Below, piece after piece: positions 43,080 to 58,499 of a DNA stretch of 64,000 bases. The notes beneath the pieces were generated by a model that had not been told where the DNA came from, made no database searches, and saw nothing but the letters and a program-made list of their open reading frames with translations. The DNA lies in contig NC_036453.1 in assembly GCF_002775205.1 (NCBI RefSeq), positions 3,127,103 through 3,191,102 on the forward strand, given 5' to 3'. Each line of letters starts with the position of its first letter. Position 1 is the stretch's first letter. This DNA is from Xiphophorus maculatus (taxonomy: Eukaryota; Chordata; Actinopteri; Cyprinodontiformes; Poeciliidae). The position numbers and the translations under genes are program-made.

Positions 43080-45328
43080 ATTTTGGTAAACTCCCCTAAG
43101 CAGAAGAGATGAAAAGGAGGAAACTGGATCTGTTGGAGCAGGCTGACAACGAGGGGCCACACCCTGCTGGTGATTCATCCAGAGCACCAAAATATTCTCT
43201 CTGGGATCAACCTTCAAACTCCCCCAGCCTGTACACGCTGTGACTCAGTCCTCTGCCTCTCACTTTTCTCTGCAGCTAAACAATTACACACGCCGCCTGC
43301 CTCAACGGCATTCCTCCGGCCGTGTAAAGGATGGTACAATCCAAACTTTTGTTTTCCCCGGCTCTGCTGCCGGGTTCTCAGTGGAAAACTACCGACGTTT
43401 GCTGAGACAAAGATCCGTTCCCTTGTCACGCTCCTTCGCCGATGTTAGATCGCGTGAGCTGGGTTTGTTTTGAGGCAACACCACGCAGGAGGAAAGGGAT
43501 ACTGGCTGGGACATTCCTAGGAGTTCTTAATGGGATCTGGCTGTTGTGAGTCATAATGCAAAAATCCCAGCCCAGGCAGCAATAAACCAAGTAGATGAAA
43601 ACCGCCCAGGCCCGGATAATGTAGCTCAGATCTAAACCACATGGAAATGTGCCGTTTTCACTGTAAGGCGCAGCATGTCTGCACACAGCGGTGGCTACAG
43701 TCTAAACCCCTGTCAACTGATGCCAATGGTTTTCTGTTTCGACGTGGTGGGGTTTGTCCTTATTCTGTAGAATAATAAAAGCGCCAATACAAGGTAACAT
43801 AACGTGCAGGATACCAAAATAAATGTTTTTTCTGCTTACCCAGTAGAGGCACTTTGTTCTGTAGTAGCTCGTAGTAGCTGGTCGTAAGGACTCCCACCGG
43901 GCTGCTGGGGACAAAACGTCCTTCCTTCACCAGCCTCTCGCACGTCTTCATCAGCGTACTGGAAAACTGCGACGGGTCCACACCGTAGTCTCTCCAGCCA
44001 CCAACTCCATCCGCTACACCTAAAAACAAAAAAGCAAACAGGTGAGATGGTTATGTAAGCACTGAAGTGCAAGGAAATAAAAATGGATGTTTGGATGGAG
44101 ACACATTTGTGAAGCAGTGAATATTTATAACATTTTTAAATTATTTCTGCTCAGGCTCAGTTAAAGTCCACAGCTGTGGCTAGATTATACAGTGTTTACT
44201 GAAAATACTGCAAGTTTTTTGTTGCGCGTCTATTAGCTTTGCACATCTAAAGACATTGGCCCATTCCAACCCAATCTCCACCCGCGTTCATATCAAGCAC
44301 TCGCAGCATCATTCTGCCACCACCATGTTTCATCATGTGTAGTCATTGCGATGTATACAGTTTGAGACACACATTATAAAATCGAAACCATCGTTTTACT
44401 TCTACTTCACTCGGTTTGTGTTGTGCGATCACATAAAAATGAAAATCAAACATCTCGGCTTGTGGTAGTAAGGCGAAAAAAGTTCAACAGGCCTGAACAT
44501 TTGAGCAGAGATCTAATTAAATTACTCAAATTTTAGTTTGTTTATTAAGACCTGAAGATGTTGTGTTTATTGGGCTTTATAGTTTTGCCTTATAAGAGCT
44601 TTATGGTGGGAATCCAAGATTTGCCTAGAAAGGAAGGTTTCTGGGCTCAAGACGCCAGAATCTGTTCTGCTGACCATACAAGGACAGTAACACTGCATCA
44701 TCCCACCCAGAGTCAGACAATAGAGACCAGCCTGCAACCTAAAAAACAAAAAATTTAAAAATGAAGCAAGCCGGTCCAAAAACAATACGATTTTGTGTTG
44801 AAAGTGTTCCAATTTGCAAGTTAAATCTGGCAACCTGATCTACTCTGCGGGTGTCAGCACATACAATCAGCTTAGGTGGTGGGAGTCCCACAAGACTTAA
44901 ATGACAGGTTGTCCACACAGATCAAGGTTTCTGTGTCTCAGTGCTGATTCCACAAAAAGCAGGTTTGGATTTCCGTGCTGTTCAGGTTTTACAGAAATTA
45001 ACCCAGTCTTTAAGAACAGTGGCCCTACACATTTCAGCCTGCAGCTACAAGCTGCTAAGTGAAGAATGATGCTGCGTGCGTAGCAATATAATTTCTGGAG
45101 CAAACAAAAGAGCAGACGCTTACCCAAAACATCGGCGGACCTGTGCCGGGCGATGAAGCACGCGTCGTCCCCATAACACATCCCTTTCTTCAGGATGCCT
45201 CTGCGGAAGTCTTTGCCGAAGCCGCAGCTCGCCGTCACCAGGCTGTAGTCGCGGCCGTCTGTCTGAGAAAGCCCGCCGATGACAGCTCTGGCAACAAGTC
45301 TACCGTAAGACAGCACGGACAACATCAC
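37917..45328 (-). CDS. pptc7: PP2C-type protein phosphatase PPTC7, complete
   Basis: Metal-dependent Ser/Thr phosphatase (PPM/PP2C family) of mitochondria, linked in other species to coenzyme Q synthesis and limiting mitophagy. Exons: 45124-45328, 43840-44019, 41699-41897, 39133-39256, 38891-39020 and 37917-37975, together 897 nt = 298 aa. The chain starts [16 protein letters not shown]; most orthologues start [10 protein letters not shown] or [10 protein letters not shown], so the second ATG (45323-45325, 297 aa) may be the real start. The N-terminus is basic and Asp/Glu-free, as a mitochondrial presequence. Metal-binding motifs are intact: [34 protein letters not shown] and KPDDITVLL. Conservation is near identical to other vertebrates to the final SIVAEYTD. 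Exon 1 sits in CpG-rich DNA. Introns 2 and 3 are large and repeat-laden. The teleost a/b copy is not resolved. Confidence 0.96.
39257..41698 (-). other. pptc7 intron 3
   Basis: A 2.4-kb intron. Contains an A18 run near 40180 and ordinary unique-looking sequence. No repeat family or exon that I can support. Confidence 0.5.
42507..42988 (-). mobile_element. Tc1/mariner transposon, 3' half (transposase C-terminus)
   Basis: Terminal CACTGCCTGGCCAAAAAAAA at 42507 preceded by TA is a Tc1-type inverted end. Upstream on the minus strand, 42555-42986 reads as about 140 uninterrupted codons of a Tc1 transposase C-terminus. It contains [11 protein letters not shown] (second catalytic Asp) and [15 protein letters not shown] (the DD34E Glu), ending [10 protein letters not shown]-stop. 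The helix-turn-helix N-terminal half and the other inverted end are missing. The element stops at a (TA)n(GA)n microsatellite. It sits in pptc7 intron 2 in the same orientation as the gene. An open frame suggests a fairly recent relic; it cannot be autonomous. Confidence 0.9.
42991..43077. repeat. (TA)n(GA)n compound microsatellite
   Basis: About 27 TA units run straight into about 15 GA units. It abuts the broken edge of the Tc1 relic. Confidence 0.95.
43090..43839 (-). other. pptc7 intron 2, remainder
   Basis: Unique-looking sequence between the microsatellite and exon 2. No repeat or exon recognised. Confidence 0.45.
44212..44505. repeat. Fragment of abundant teleost repeat (internal part)
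   Basis: TTAGCTTTGCACATCTAAAGAC, TTCTGCCACCACCATGTTTC and the GTTTGTGTTGTGCGATCACAT...AAGTTCAACAGGCCTGAACA end match the same family as 4225-5110. In pptc7 intron 1. Confidence 0.55.
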
Positions 45329-45700
45329 CTACGCTCCAGCTCCGTACGACACAAACCGGCCAAGCTAGCAGCTAAGCTAGCTTAGCGTCGATGTGAGCAC
45401 GCAATGTTTGACAGGCGAACCAGGCTGGAGAAGTGCCGCCGCCGCCGAAAACAGCCGCCGCGCATAAAGACGAATTGTCGCCGACGGTGGAAGTAGTCTC
45501 CCGAAGCTGTTTTCTTTCCTTTTTTTTTTTTTTTGGTGTTTTAAGCAGAAAGAAATTCAAAGAAATTGGTTTCTTCCTCTGTTGAAGTCCTGCGAGGGTT
45601 GGTTGTGAGCGGCCATGCTGCCGCTTTGCCTAAGAGAGACTGTGGAGCAGCTGCTGCTGCTGTGGCCTCAGAGCGCGCGGTCTTGTGACTGCTCTGACGT
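45329..45700 (-). promoter_or_regulatory. CpG-rich pptc7 promoter/5' UTR region
   Basis: GC-rich sequence with repeated CCGCCGCCG near 45437-45465 and many CpGs. Typical CpG-island start of a housekeeping gene; no TATA box near the ATG. Confidence 0.6.
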
Positions 45701-46099
45701 CAGAGGTTATTACCAAATCAACGTTTCCTAATACGGAAACACAACGTCCTGTCCTTCTGTCGGACGAGATGTACACCAAATACAACACTGGAAATCGATA
45801 AGACTTTTTGAAGAAAGGTAATTTAAGCATAAAAAGTTCAATTAAAAAGAATTTTGAAAAACTTAATCTTTTTTTCCTAATTAAAATAATTTGGCAGAAC
45901 ATTTGTCTCCTTGCGAAAACCCGCAAAACGTCGTTTGATGGTCACAGTACGTTACAATATACAACTTCTTTTTGTATTTTCTGTTTATTAGGTTTAAGAG
46001 GAATAAAAGCCTTAGAAACAAACAACATTCAGGTATCAATTTCCATCCTAAAACACACCGGAGTTTATTAGAAAGATTTAGACATTACAATAGTGCTTG

Positions 46100-46626
46100 T
46101 TTATTGTTTTTAATTTAGCACAAGACTTATTTAAAAATGTGATGCAGTGTAGTCAATTCTCTATGAAATTATGAGTAAATTAACTGTAAATAAAGATTAC
46201 AGACATAAACTTGTGTCTGTGGCTTTCCTCAAACATTTTATAAGCCATTAACAATTACAGGTGAATGAAATGACAAAGGAAAGACATAAAATAAACTTGG
46301 AAAAAAAACAGTGTGCACAGCTTCAAACAAGGCATTCCTGTGCATAAGTAGCCATATTATTACATTTTTCCTGATTGAACAGTCATATGTGGCAAAGACT
46401 AGCTGCAAAATGGAGTGCAAAACACCTGAGGTTTTTCCGTGGTGACATATCAATTTACCCCTGTGGACAGGAAAACAATAAAATATCTTTGCTTTCATCA
46501 GGCAGGAGTGGATATCTTTGCGGTATTGGCAGCGTGAAAAATAACCAATCCTTTGACTGCAGAACATGAAAGCAGACCAGGAAGAATGCATCTCTGGCCA
46601 TTTGGTCCCCCCAGCAGTGTGGCCCC
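46100..46626 (-). other. ppp1cc 3' UTR
   Basis: Minus-strand AATAAA candidates lie at 46100-46105 and 46064-46069, about 525-560 bp after the stop. Nothing else seen. The pptc7 upstream region begins just beyond. Confidence 0.55.
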
Positions 46627-51101
<4,475 letters not shown>

Positions 51102-51560
51102 TTTCTGTTTCTATATAAAAAAAGAAGATTCGGTAAGATCTCGGCGTTAGTACACTTGCGGAAGCTAGCTCGCTAGCTACCCTAGCATTAGCTACAGCCT
51201 ATTAGCTTAGCTTAGCTCCGTGAATTTTCCGACTGAGCGTAAAAAAAATGTTACTGAGCCCCAGTTCGGCTTGTAGGCTCGCTGACGATTTTTTTGGTGA
51301 AAATTTATCAGCTACCTTACATCCCCGTTTTCATAAAAAAAAAAAAACGAAACACAGTCACGGCCTTTGTTTTAAAAAACCGGGGCATAAAAAAAATAAA
51401 CGCCAATCGAACTAGCTGTTAGCTAGCGATGGTGTCTCTGTTTTCGCTCTGCCGCACCTTGAAGCGCTAACCAGCCAAGCTCCTGGGAGGATGGGGCCGC
51501 TGCTGCGCCGCTGCTGCCCTCTAGCGCTCCGGGTGGAAAAAACAGCATCCGGAGTTACGA
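51102..51560 (-). promoter_or_regulatory. ppp1cc promoter/5' UTR region
   Basis: Upstream of the ppp1cc ATG. Becomes GC-rich at 51420-51540 (GGGGCCGCTGCTGCGCCGCTGCTGCC). Contains repeated TAGC(T)AGC motifs. No TATA box seen. Confidence 0.5.
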
Positions 51561-51717
51561 ACTGGACAACTTGAGACAAATTCTTTTTACATTTTTGAAT
51601 TTACATCGACTAAAACATATCGTCTCCATTCTTAATTTCCCCTTTTCAAGATGAGAAAATCTTTAGCTTCAAAAGTGCAGTTATACCTAGACTGAGTCTT
51701 TTGGGATTTTCAGACAT

Positions 51718-51870
51718 TTACAGTGCCTTGTGAAATAATTTTATACTCCTTGATTTTTTTTTCTCATTTTGTTTTATTTCAAGCAACATTTAAAAAAATA
51801 ACCTTCTGCACCACTTTATGTTAGTCTAACACATAAAATCCCTACAAAACAACATTAAATTTTGTGTTTG
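51718..51870. repeat. Terminal fragment of abundant teleost repeat
   Basis: TACAGTGCCTTGTGAAATAATT start, TTTTCTCATTTTGTTTTATTTCAAGC and TTATGTTAGTCTAACACATAAAAT match the left end of the family described at 4225-5110. Confidence 0.65.
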
Positions 51871-51879
51871 GGTCAGGAC

Positions 51880-54019
51880 TATTCTTAATGCTTTCTAGTT
51901 TATTCATGTGGCCTTTGGAAGAAATGGAGTTTGAAAAAAAAAACTATTAATTTTCAACTGGGATGATAAGAAATCAAACGGATTCCTAAAATGTGTTTAT
52001 TTTAGGAATAAAATAAACACATTTATTTATTCCTATAAATTAATGTTAAAAACTTTTTAACATTAATAAAAGTTTTCACAATTTATTAATGAAAACTTTG
52101 ACTTGACTCATTGATATTTTGAAATTATAGCCATAGGGGGTATATAGAATAGAATAGAATAGAAATAGCATTATTATCCCACAGAGGAAATACAGACAGC
52201 AGAATCAGATCACATACAAAGTTCCAAAGGTTATATTTCTTTTCCGTGATTCATATGCCAACTATTTTTGGCAGTTCTCATAAGCAACTGAAATAGCAAA
52301 TATTTTTGCAATTATTCTAGATTCTTCTATTGGAGGAATCACAATCAAAAGCAGTGGCTGAAAAGAAGCTAAAACATAAACGGACCCGTATTCCTTCCAA
52401 TAGCAAATGTCATAAATAATAATTTCTAGTCCAGACTGCTTCAGATTGCCTAGTTTATTACGTCCTGTCGGCTGCAGACGGGCCTGCATGTAGCTTAATG
52501 TTTGGGAGTTTGAAAGCTTAAGGAAGAACCCCCTGAACAGACATTTTATTGTCTCTGAAATGAGCTCTGTAAGAACTCAGCTTAAAGCAGCCGGCGGCCA
52601 CTTCCTGTTTAATGAGCCGAAGCTTCTCATTCTAGCTAATAAACCTTCTGACGGAAACCTTTTAAGGATACATAGCTCAGCCCTCCGTTATATTTAGGCG
52701 CTCAAAAGAAGCTTGCAGTGACATTAGGACTCGGGATGCTGTCGGTGGTCCCACTGCCTCTTTTTACTGCCTCACTGTCAGCACGGGATTAAAAGTTAAA
52801 TGACTACATGCGGCTATAATTAGATAGATATCTAATTATAGATTAGATATCATCACTGACAATGTGTTCCAGCTGCAACAATAGGAGGCCGAACCACACA
52901 TACGTCTCTAAAACAGGACACAGGGATTTGTGGGGCTGGCATGGTGCATGTCGCAGTTATATTTGGTGTTAGTTGGACCCTGGTGAATGCTTTCTATTCT
53001 GTTGTTGTGTTGATGCATATCAAACCCTCCCTCTTTATTCATTCACTTAAAAGATATATATATATTTTTTACATGGATGTTGTTCTATAGTCACAATTTA
53101 TGAATAGGAGTTAAAAATATACAAGGGAACAATACAAACACGAACCTTTCAGATGTATTTAAATGCCTATAGGAATACTTTTGTGAAATAACGACACAAA
53201 CACATGATTTTATGTTAAAGATCAACACAGAGAGTTGCACTTTTTTAAAGTGGATGGGAAATGATGCACATCAAATATCTGTTTAAATTTAAAAGTGGGA
53301 AAATGATGATGTACAGTACAATGCAACCCTTTGTACTCCCATACCTATGAATAAAATCCAGTGTAAGCAGTTTCTTTCTAAAGTAACCTCATGAATTGTC
53401 TTTCTGTGCACACAGGGCCGAATTTACAAAATATGTGGGCTCCGGGGTTAGAGTCGGTTTTGGTGCCCTTTCAGCTGCAGAACAATTATTTTACTGGTAA
53501 AAATTACAATACATAAGTAGATAGGCAGGCAATATGACAGGTGCGGGCGACTTAGTTTTATCACAATATTTTGTAATAATGATAAAAGTGACAATTGCTA
53601 CTTTTTTTAGGTAACTGTATGGTTTACACAGGAATCATAGCCCCACAAATAGAGTTCTTGAAAAACTCACCCCTTTGCAATATGCTTCTTTAGGACACTA
53701 CTCGCATAGAAAAGTGTGATTTGTATGCATCACATTAACTGCATATTATCATATTTTCTCATTTATTGATATTAATTGGTGGTTTCATTGAGAAAACACT
53801 GGAGAAAATAGCAAAAAAACCCCAATGCAGACAATATGGACATTTATTTTTAACATTAATTAGAATTTATAGTGACAATGATAAATCAAAATTCTTATCA
53901 TGACAAGAAATGTATCGCAATAAATGATAAACAATGTGATAAATGCCAACCCTTAGTATGTGACTGAACTTTAATTAGGACAGTTAGCAAAACCGAGACC
54001 ACATTTCTTTTTCAACTTT
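51880..54019. other. Intergenic spacer ppp1cc/myl2
   Basis: Contains an (ATAGA)n-like tail at 52143-52166 followed by TTATTATCCCACAGAGGAAAT, which looks like a non-LTR retrotransposon 3' tail. 52490-52830 is a more complex, repeat-free block. 52814-52841 is a 12-bp-arm hairpin. 53520-53955 is an AT-rich MITE-like stretch ending ATCGCAATAAATGATAA. No gene found; CCDC63, which lies between these genes in human, was not seen. Confidence 0.5.
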
Positions 54020-54025
54020 TTTATT
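54020..54025 (-). terminator. myl2 poly(A) signal
   Basis: Minus-strand AATAAA (plus TTTATT) 62 bp after the myl2 stop codon, implying a very short 3' UTR of about 80-90 nt, usual for sarcomeric genes. Confidence 0.7.
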
Positions 54026-54087
54026 CAGACGATGGTTTGTGTGCCGACATAACTGGACACCAGCTGGACCCGTGAGGCTGACTCCAT

Positions 54088-57000
54088 CTATTCCTGGTCC
54101 TTCTCTTCACCGTGTGTTATGATGTGGACCAGGTTCTTGTAGTCCAGGTTCCCCGCTACATCAGGAGGAAATGCTACAAACATCTGTTCCATCTGTGGAC
54201 AGAAAATGAGATTCACATTTTTTTTCCCCCTTTAAAGTTCAGTCGAGTTCAAACTGCTCAAAAAGTCACAGGATGGTCGTCCGAGGTAGAGCACCGACCT
54301 CTTCAGCCGAGAATCTGTCCGCTTGGGTCGTCAACATCTCCGTCACGCTGTGAAAGCAAGCAGGGAAGGTGAGAAAATCAGCCGGCCGCTTCGTCTAAAA
54401 TGTTGGCCTCATATTAATACTCACTAATCTTTCTTTAGTGTTCCTGTTCCCTCAGGGTCAAAGACTTTGAAAGCATTCAGGATGGTCTCCTCTGGGTCAG
54501 CACCTGATTAAAATGTAAATAGTTTTTTTTTTTAGGATTTAAAAAAAACAAAAAAAACACAACTTTATTTGTATGAATGATGATGATGATGATGATCCTG
54601 GATTACCTTTTAGTTTTTCCCCAAACATGGTGAGAAAGACTGTAAAGTTGACCGGACCCGGAGCCTCCTTCAGCATATCGTCAATCTCTTCCTGTTTGAC
54701 GTTGAGCCGACCTGAGGGAGAAAGGAGGTCAGAGGTCAGGGTGGAGTGAAGCGTGGGGCTCTGGCTATTTAATTTGTTTAGTGTGTCATAAAGAAAAAAT
54801 TATGAGTGTTCATTTTTCTAAATTTTATATTCATCACTTTGTATGAGTAACAAATGTTAGTCATACATTTGTAGATGTCAGCGTTCCAAATGGAATTATT
54901 TATTAGCTAAATATTTAGTTTACAAACTATATATTTAGCTAGGAAACTATTTAGCTCGCAAACTATATTTAGTTCCCAAATACATTAAGTCTGAACTAAA
55001 TATTTAGTTTTCAAACTATGTGTGGTTCCAAATGAAATATTTATTTTGCTAACTAAATATTTGGTTTCACACTAAATATTTCTTTTCCAGACTTAGTCAG
55101 TTCCAAACCAAAAATGTATTTCCCAAACAAAATATTTATTTCTAAACTGAACTTTTTAATTTTCAAATTAAGCATTTGTGTTTCAAACTAAATATTAAGC
55201 CTGTGAATTTAATTCTGACATTTAAGAATAACATAGTGAAAACATGACTTTGAAAAATGAAGGTTCAGGTTCAATGTTACTGTTATTATTATTATTTTTT
55301 TAACTCTGTAACTTTACAAAAGGCGCCCCACAACACCCCGTTTTCTCTCACCTAAAGCTGCAAAAGTGTCCCTCAGGTCGTTCTTGTCTATGAATCCGTC
55401 TCTGTTTTGATCCATGATGGTGAAAGCCTGCAGGGGATTCAAAAACACCCGGCGTGACTCGAGTGGGTAGAGCAAGCGGTCCCCGCGGGGTGCAGCGCTC
55501 GGGTTCGGGTTTGCTCACCTCTTTGAACTCCTGGATCTGGGCCTGCTCGAACATGGAGAACACGTTGGAGCTCGCTCCATCCGCTCTCTTCTTGGCTTTC
55601 TTTGGAGACTGCAGGGTTTCACCACAACACCGAGATTAAACCCAAAACTACTACTACTACTATTACTACTACCAGCAGCAGCAGGTCAGTGGTAAATCGT
55701 TCACGACCGCAGCTAAGATGTGGCTAACAGGTTCAGGCTAGCAAGTTTGGACTTTCGCATTAGCACTCTCGCTAAGCTAGCTAAAGCTGGATATGGATAC
55801 AGGCTTAAATTGTCGGCCCAACACAGAAACTTTCTCTACCAAAAGTCTTAAAACAGTTCAAGTTGATACTTTTATTCACTGTAGAGCCAACATAAACACA
55901 GCAGCCTCCTGACAGCACACTGTGAAAGAGAACAACCAAATTTAGTTAAATTCTAGCTTAGAGGATCAAAAGTAAAAAAAACAAAACAAAAACGTGATTG
56001 ACTATCCAAATTTACGCTCGCAAACTAATGTGCCTGTTTGCAATTTAAATGTTTTAAATGGTGAAGTTAGTGCCACTTTTTTAAAGGAGTAATTATTGCT
56101 GACAATCCGACCAAAAGGAGCGTTAACACAGATCCTTCCTCCCAGGATAGACTTCCTAAGCATCCCTGCTCCCAACAAACTCATGTTTACATCTATGCAT
56201 TGGGGAGATTTCTTATAATTTGATTTTATTTCCCCTTACTGTAAAGCCTCTTATTACTTTCGTCCTCTTTTTTTTCTTACCTTAGTTTATGTATTTATCC
56301 ATTTGCTTTAAACTTGCTGCTGGTAAACCTGAATTTCCCCACAGTGGTAAAGGATATTTCTATCCATCACTTAACCTTTCACCACTGGACTATATATGTC
56401 AATTCTGGGCTATATGAGCAAATTTGCTCATTGCTTTTGGTTTTTGTGTTCCATCCCAGGATTCCTAGCAGGCCCCCATCAAGACCTCCCTTTTAAAAAC
56501 TTTCTAGATTTGCTCCTGCACCAGGATGCCTTCTTTAACTTGACTGACTGTTGTTTTTTTGATGTCAACTGTGCCTTTAAGACGAGCCAAAGATGAGTGA
56601 GAGGCCGTAGGGGCACTTCCAGTGGGGCAGACATTTACTTAAGAAGGATTATGGACTCTGTCAGTTGGTCGTGGAAATATTATTTACTGTTTTGTGAGGA
56701 AGGAGGTGGCGGGGGTCTGGTCCGCTGCCTGCACTTCCATAGTTCCAGGATCACACGAGGGATTATTCCACAGGGCCTGGACGATGACAGGATGCTACTG
56801 TGAGTCCTGTTTGATCAGAAAACCCTCACAGGGAGGGATTATGTTGAGCTATTTACATGACTGCCAAGAAACTGTTAAAAAAAAAAAAGAAAAGCGTTGT
56901 GAGGGAATGCAGCGCCATGACATAATTTTGGATTTGCATGCCTTTCGACAGCTGAGGTCTAATGCTTGCTGTGGATCAGCTCTGGGGCTCTCGGATATCC

Positions 57001-57937
57001 CTCAGACAGGACCTCTGGCGCCCCAAAATTGTTGCCTTGTCTTTTTTCTTAAGATGGTTAAACATGAAATGATACAGTTTGCTGCTGAGCAACAATTTTG
57101 TTGGTCAAAATTGGCGCTTGCCTATTTATCTCTTCTCCTAAGTGTCCTCTCTACAACACTGTAATTGAATTTTGAAGGACATTAAATTCTTGCAGTTAAG
57201 TTAATTCAATTTCTGACCGAATATACCAGTTTGATAATGTGTTGATTAAAAATGCTTATTTTTTTTACAGTGTTAAATACTGCTGAACCTTTGATTATAA
57301 CTGTAAAGAACTGTCATAAGACTTGATAAAGTTTCCACCTCGAAGCAAGAATTAAAATTTATCTTCAGTTTTCAGTGGTTTGGTGATAGAAGTCAAACTC
57401 TGGTTTTTAGCCCTGAGCCAGACATTGCTAACGGATGGCAAATTGCCACTTTTGTTATCAGGGGGAAAACTTTATATAAATAAAATGTTAATGGATAAAA
57501 TGTTTTCAGGAATGCTTTATTCCCTAATCACAACTTATTTTTTTGTTTCTTTTAAACATAAATGACAAATTAATAGAGTAAAATAGCCTTAATTCTTCGA
57601 ATATGACTTCATGGTTTGGTTATTTTCTTACTTAAGCTTCTACTGATTGTAGTCTAGCTACACAAAAAGCATGGTAATACCAACAAATATTTTGGTTAAA
57701 TTATTTTTTTATATATCAATGTCTTCTTTTAACACCAGTGTTCTCTCTTTTCAATGTGTTTTCCCATCTTGTCATCTCCCATCTTTTGTCTGTTTCTTCT
57801 GGGGTTTTTTTCTTTTCTTTTCCTGTCTCCAAGTTTCTCCTGTCTTTTGTTTGAGGTAGCATCGATCTAGCAGATCTGGCCACTTCCCCCAGACAGCCTG
57901 CGAAGCGATGCTAACTAAATGTGCATCTACTCACCAT
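54088..57937 (-). CDS. myl2: Myosin regulatory light chain 2 (ventricular/slow type), complete
   Basis: Sarcomeric regulatory light chain that binds the myosin lever arm; its phosphorylation tunes cross-bridge kinetics in heart and slow muscle. Exons: 57935-57937 (ATG only), 55519-55608, 55352-55427, 54607-54711, 54425-54503, 54299-54347 and 54088-54192, total 507 nt = 168 aa. Sequence [20 protein letters not shown] carries the kinase-site Ser15. The first EF-hand loop [12 protein letters not shown] (residues 37-48) is a complete divalent-ion site; the later EF-hands are degenerate as in the family. The C-terminus [10 protein letters not shown] fits MYL2. A first exon coding only Met is the known MYL2 architecture, and GGAAACATG|GTGAGT fits it exactly. 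Adjacent to ppp1cc as in other vertebrates. mylpf and myl10 are less likely by sequence and synteny; a/b copy not resolved. Donor of the 54299 exon (GTCGGT) is weak. Confidence 0.94.
54900..55200. repeat. Degenerate AT-rich tandem repeat
   Basis: About a dozen variants of (A/C)AAACTAAATATTTAGTTT with 20-28 bp spacing, each nearly palindromic, in the myl2 intron 54712-55351. Confidence 0.75.
55609..57934 (-). other. myl2 intron 1
   Basis: A 2.3-kb first intron between the ATG-only exon and exon 2. It starts (minus strand 3' side) with (CTA)n at 55648-55670. 56590-57170 is repeat-free, moderately GC-rich sequence with no recognised product. Such first introns can carry muscle enhancers, but none can be named from sequence alone. 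Confidence 0.5.
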
Positions 57938-58037
57938 GTTTCCTTGCGGCTAGCCGACGACCAAGCCGTGTCCTTGCTGCTCTGTGACGGAGCAGCACAC
58001 GAAACAATGGATAGATATGCTGACCGCTTTCCCCTCT

Positions 58038-58073
58038 GATATATAACGGTGCATGCTTATGCACTATAAATAC
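58038..58073 (-). promoter_or_regulatory. Candidate myl2 core promoter (TATA and MEF2-like sites)
   Basis: On the minus strand CCGTTATATATCAG (plus 58036-58049) lies about 105 bp upstream of the ATG, a good TATA position for a short 5' UTR. About 20 bp further upstream GTATTTATAG (plus 58064-58073) is one mismatch from the MEF2 consensus. CAGCTG E-boxes occur near 58260 and 58285. Function inferred. Confidence 0.5.
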
Positions 58074-58499
58074 TCCATGCCTTGTTTAGGCAGCGGCGCA
58101 GGTAAAGAGGACTATTCTCTCCCTGCCATCGGCCACCATTGTCTGAGTTCATGAGATTTAGGGATAATAGCCAAACGCACATACCCCCATTACTGAGGCC
58201 CCAGAATAACAACAGGACATAGCTCTGGCCCGGGAAGGACAGTTGTGTTTTGTGACTGACAGCTGCACTTGATGGGGTCCATCATCCAGCTGTCTGTCCT
58301 GTTAGTGGTCCGCAATGGACCCGGGAGAGGCTCTGCTTCTGAGTAGCCCACTAAACGGAACTGTTAGCTAAAGCTCGCTGAGCCCCAATAACACCAGGTC
58401 ATAAACAGCATGCTGCACTGTGGGAAACGTTAGCTGGGAACATTATTCACTTTACTATTCGCCTCATTATATGTCATTTCTGCTTTTTAGCTCTTCGTT

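Noticed and set aside
42950-43217. N-terminal extension of the transposase frame through the microsatellite
   Set aside because: Residues there are translated TA and GA repeats, not protein-coding sequence; only 42555-42986 resembles transposase.
54569-54597. (GAT)n run near myl2 exon 4 considered as an Asp-rich coding segment
   Set aside because: It lies in the intron between two well-defined exons; simple microsatellite.
56694-57164. 156-codon open frame in myl2 intron 1
   Set aside because: Runs opposite to the gene, begins inside unremarkable intron sequence and contains a poly-Lys run from an A-rich tract. Not supported as a gene.
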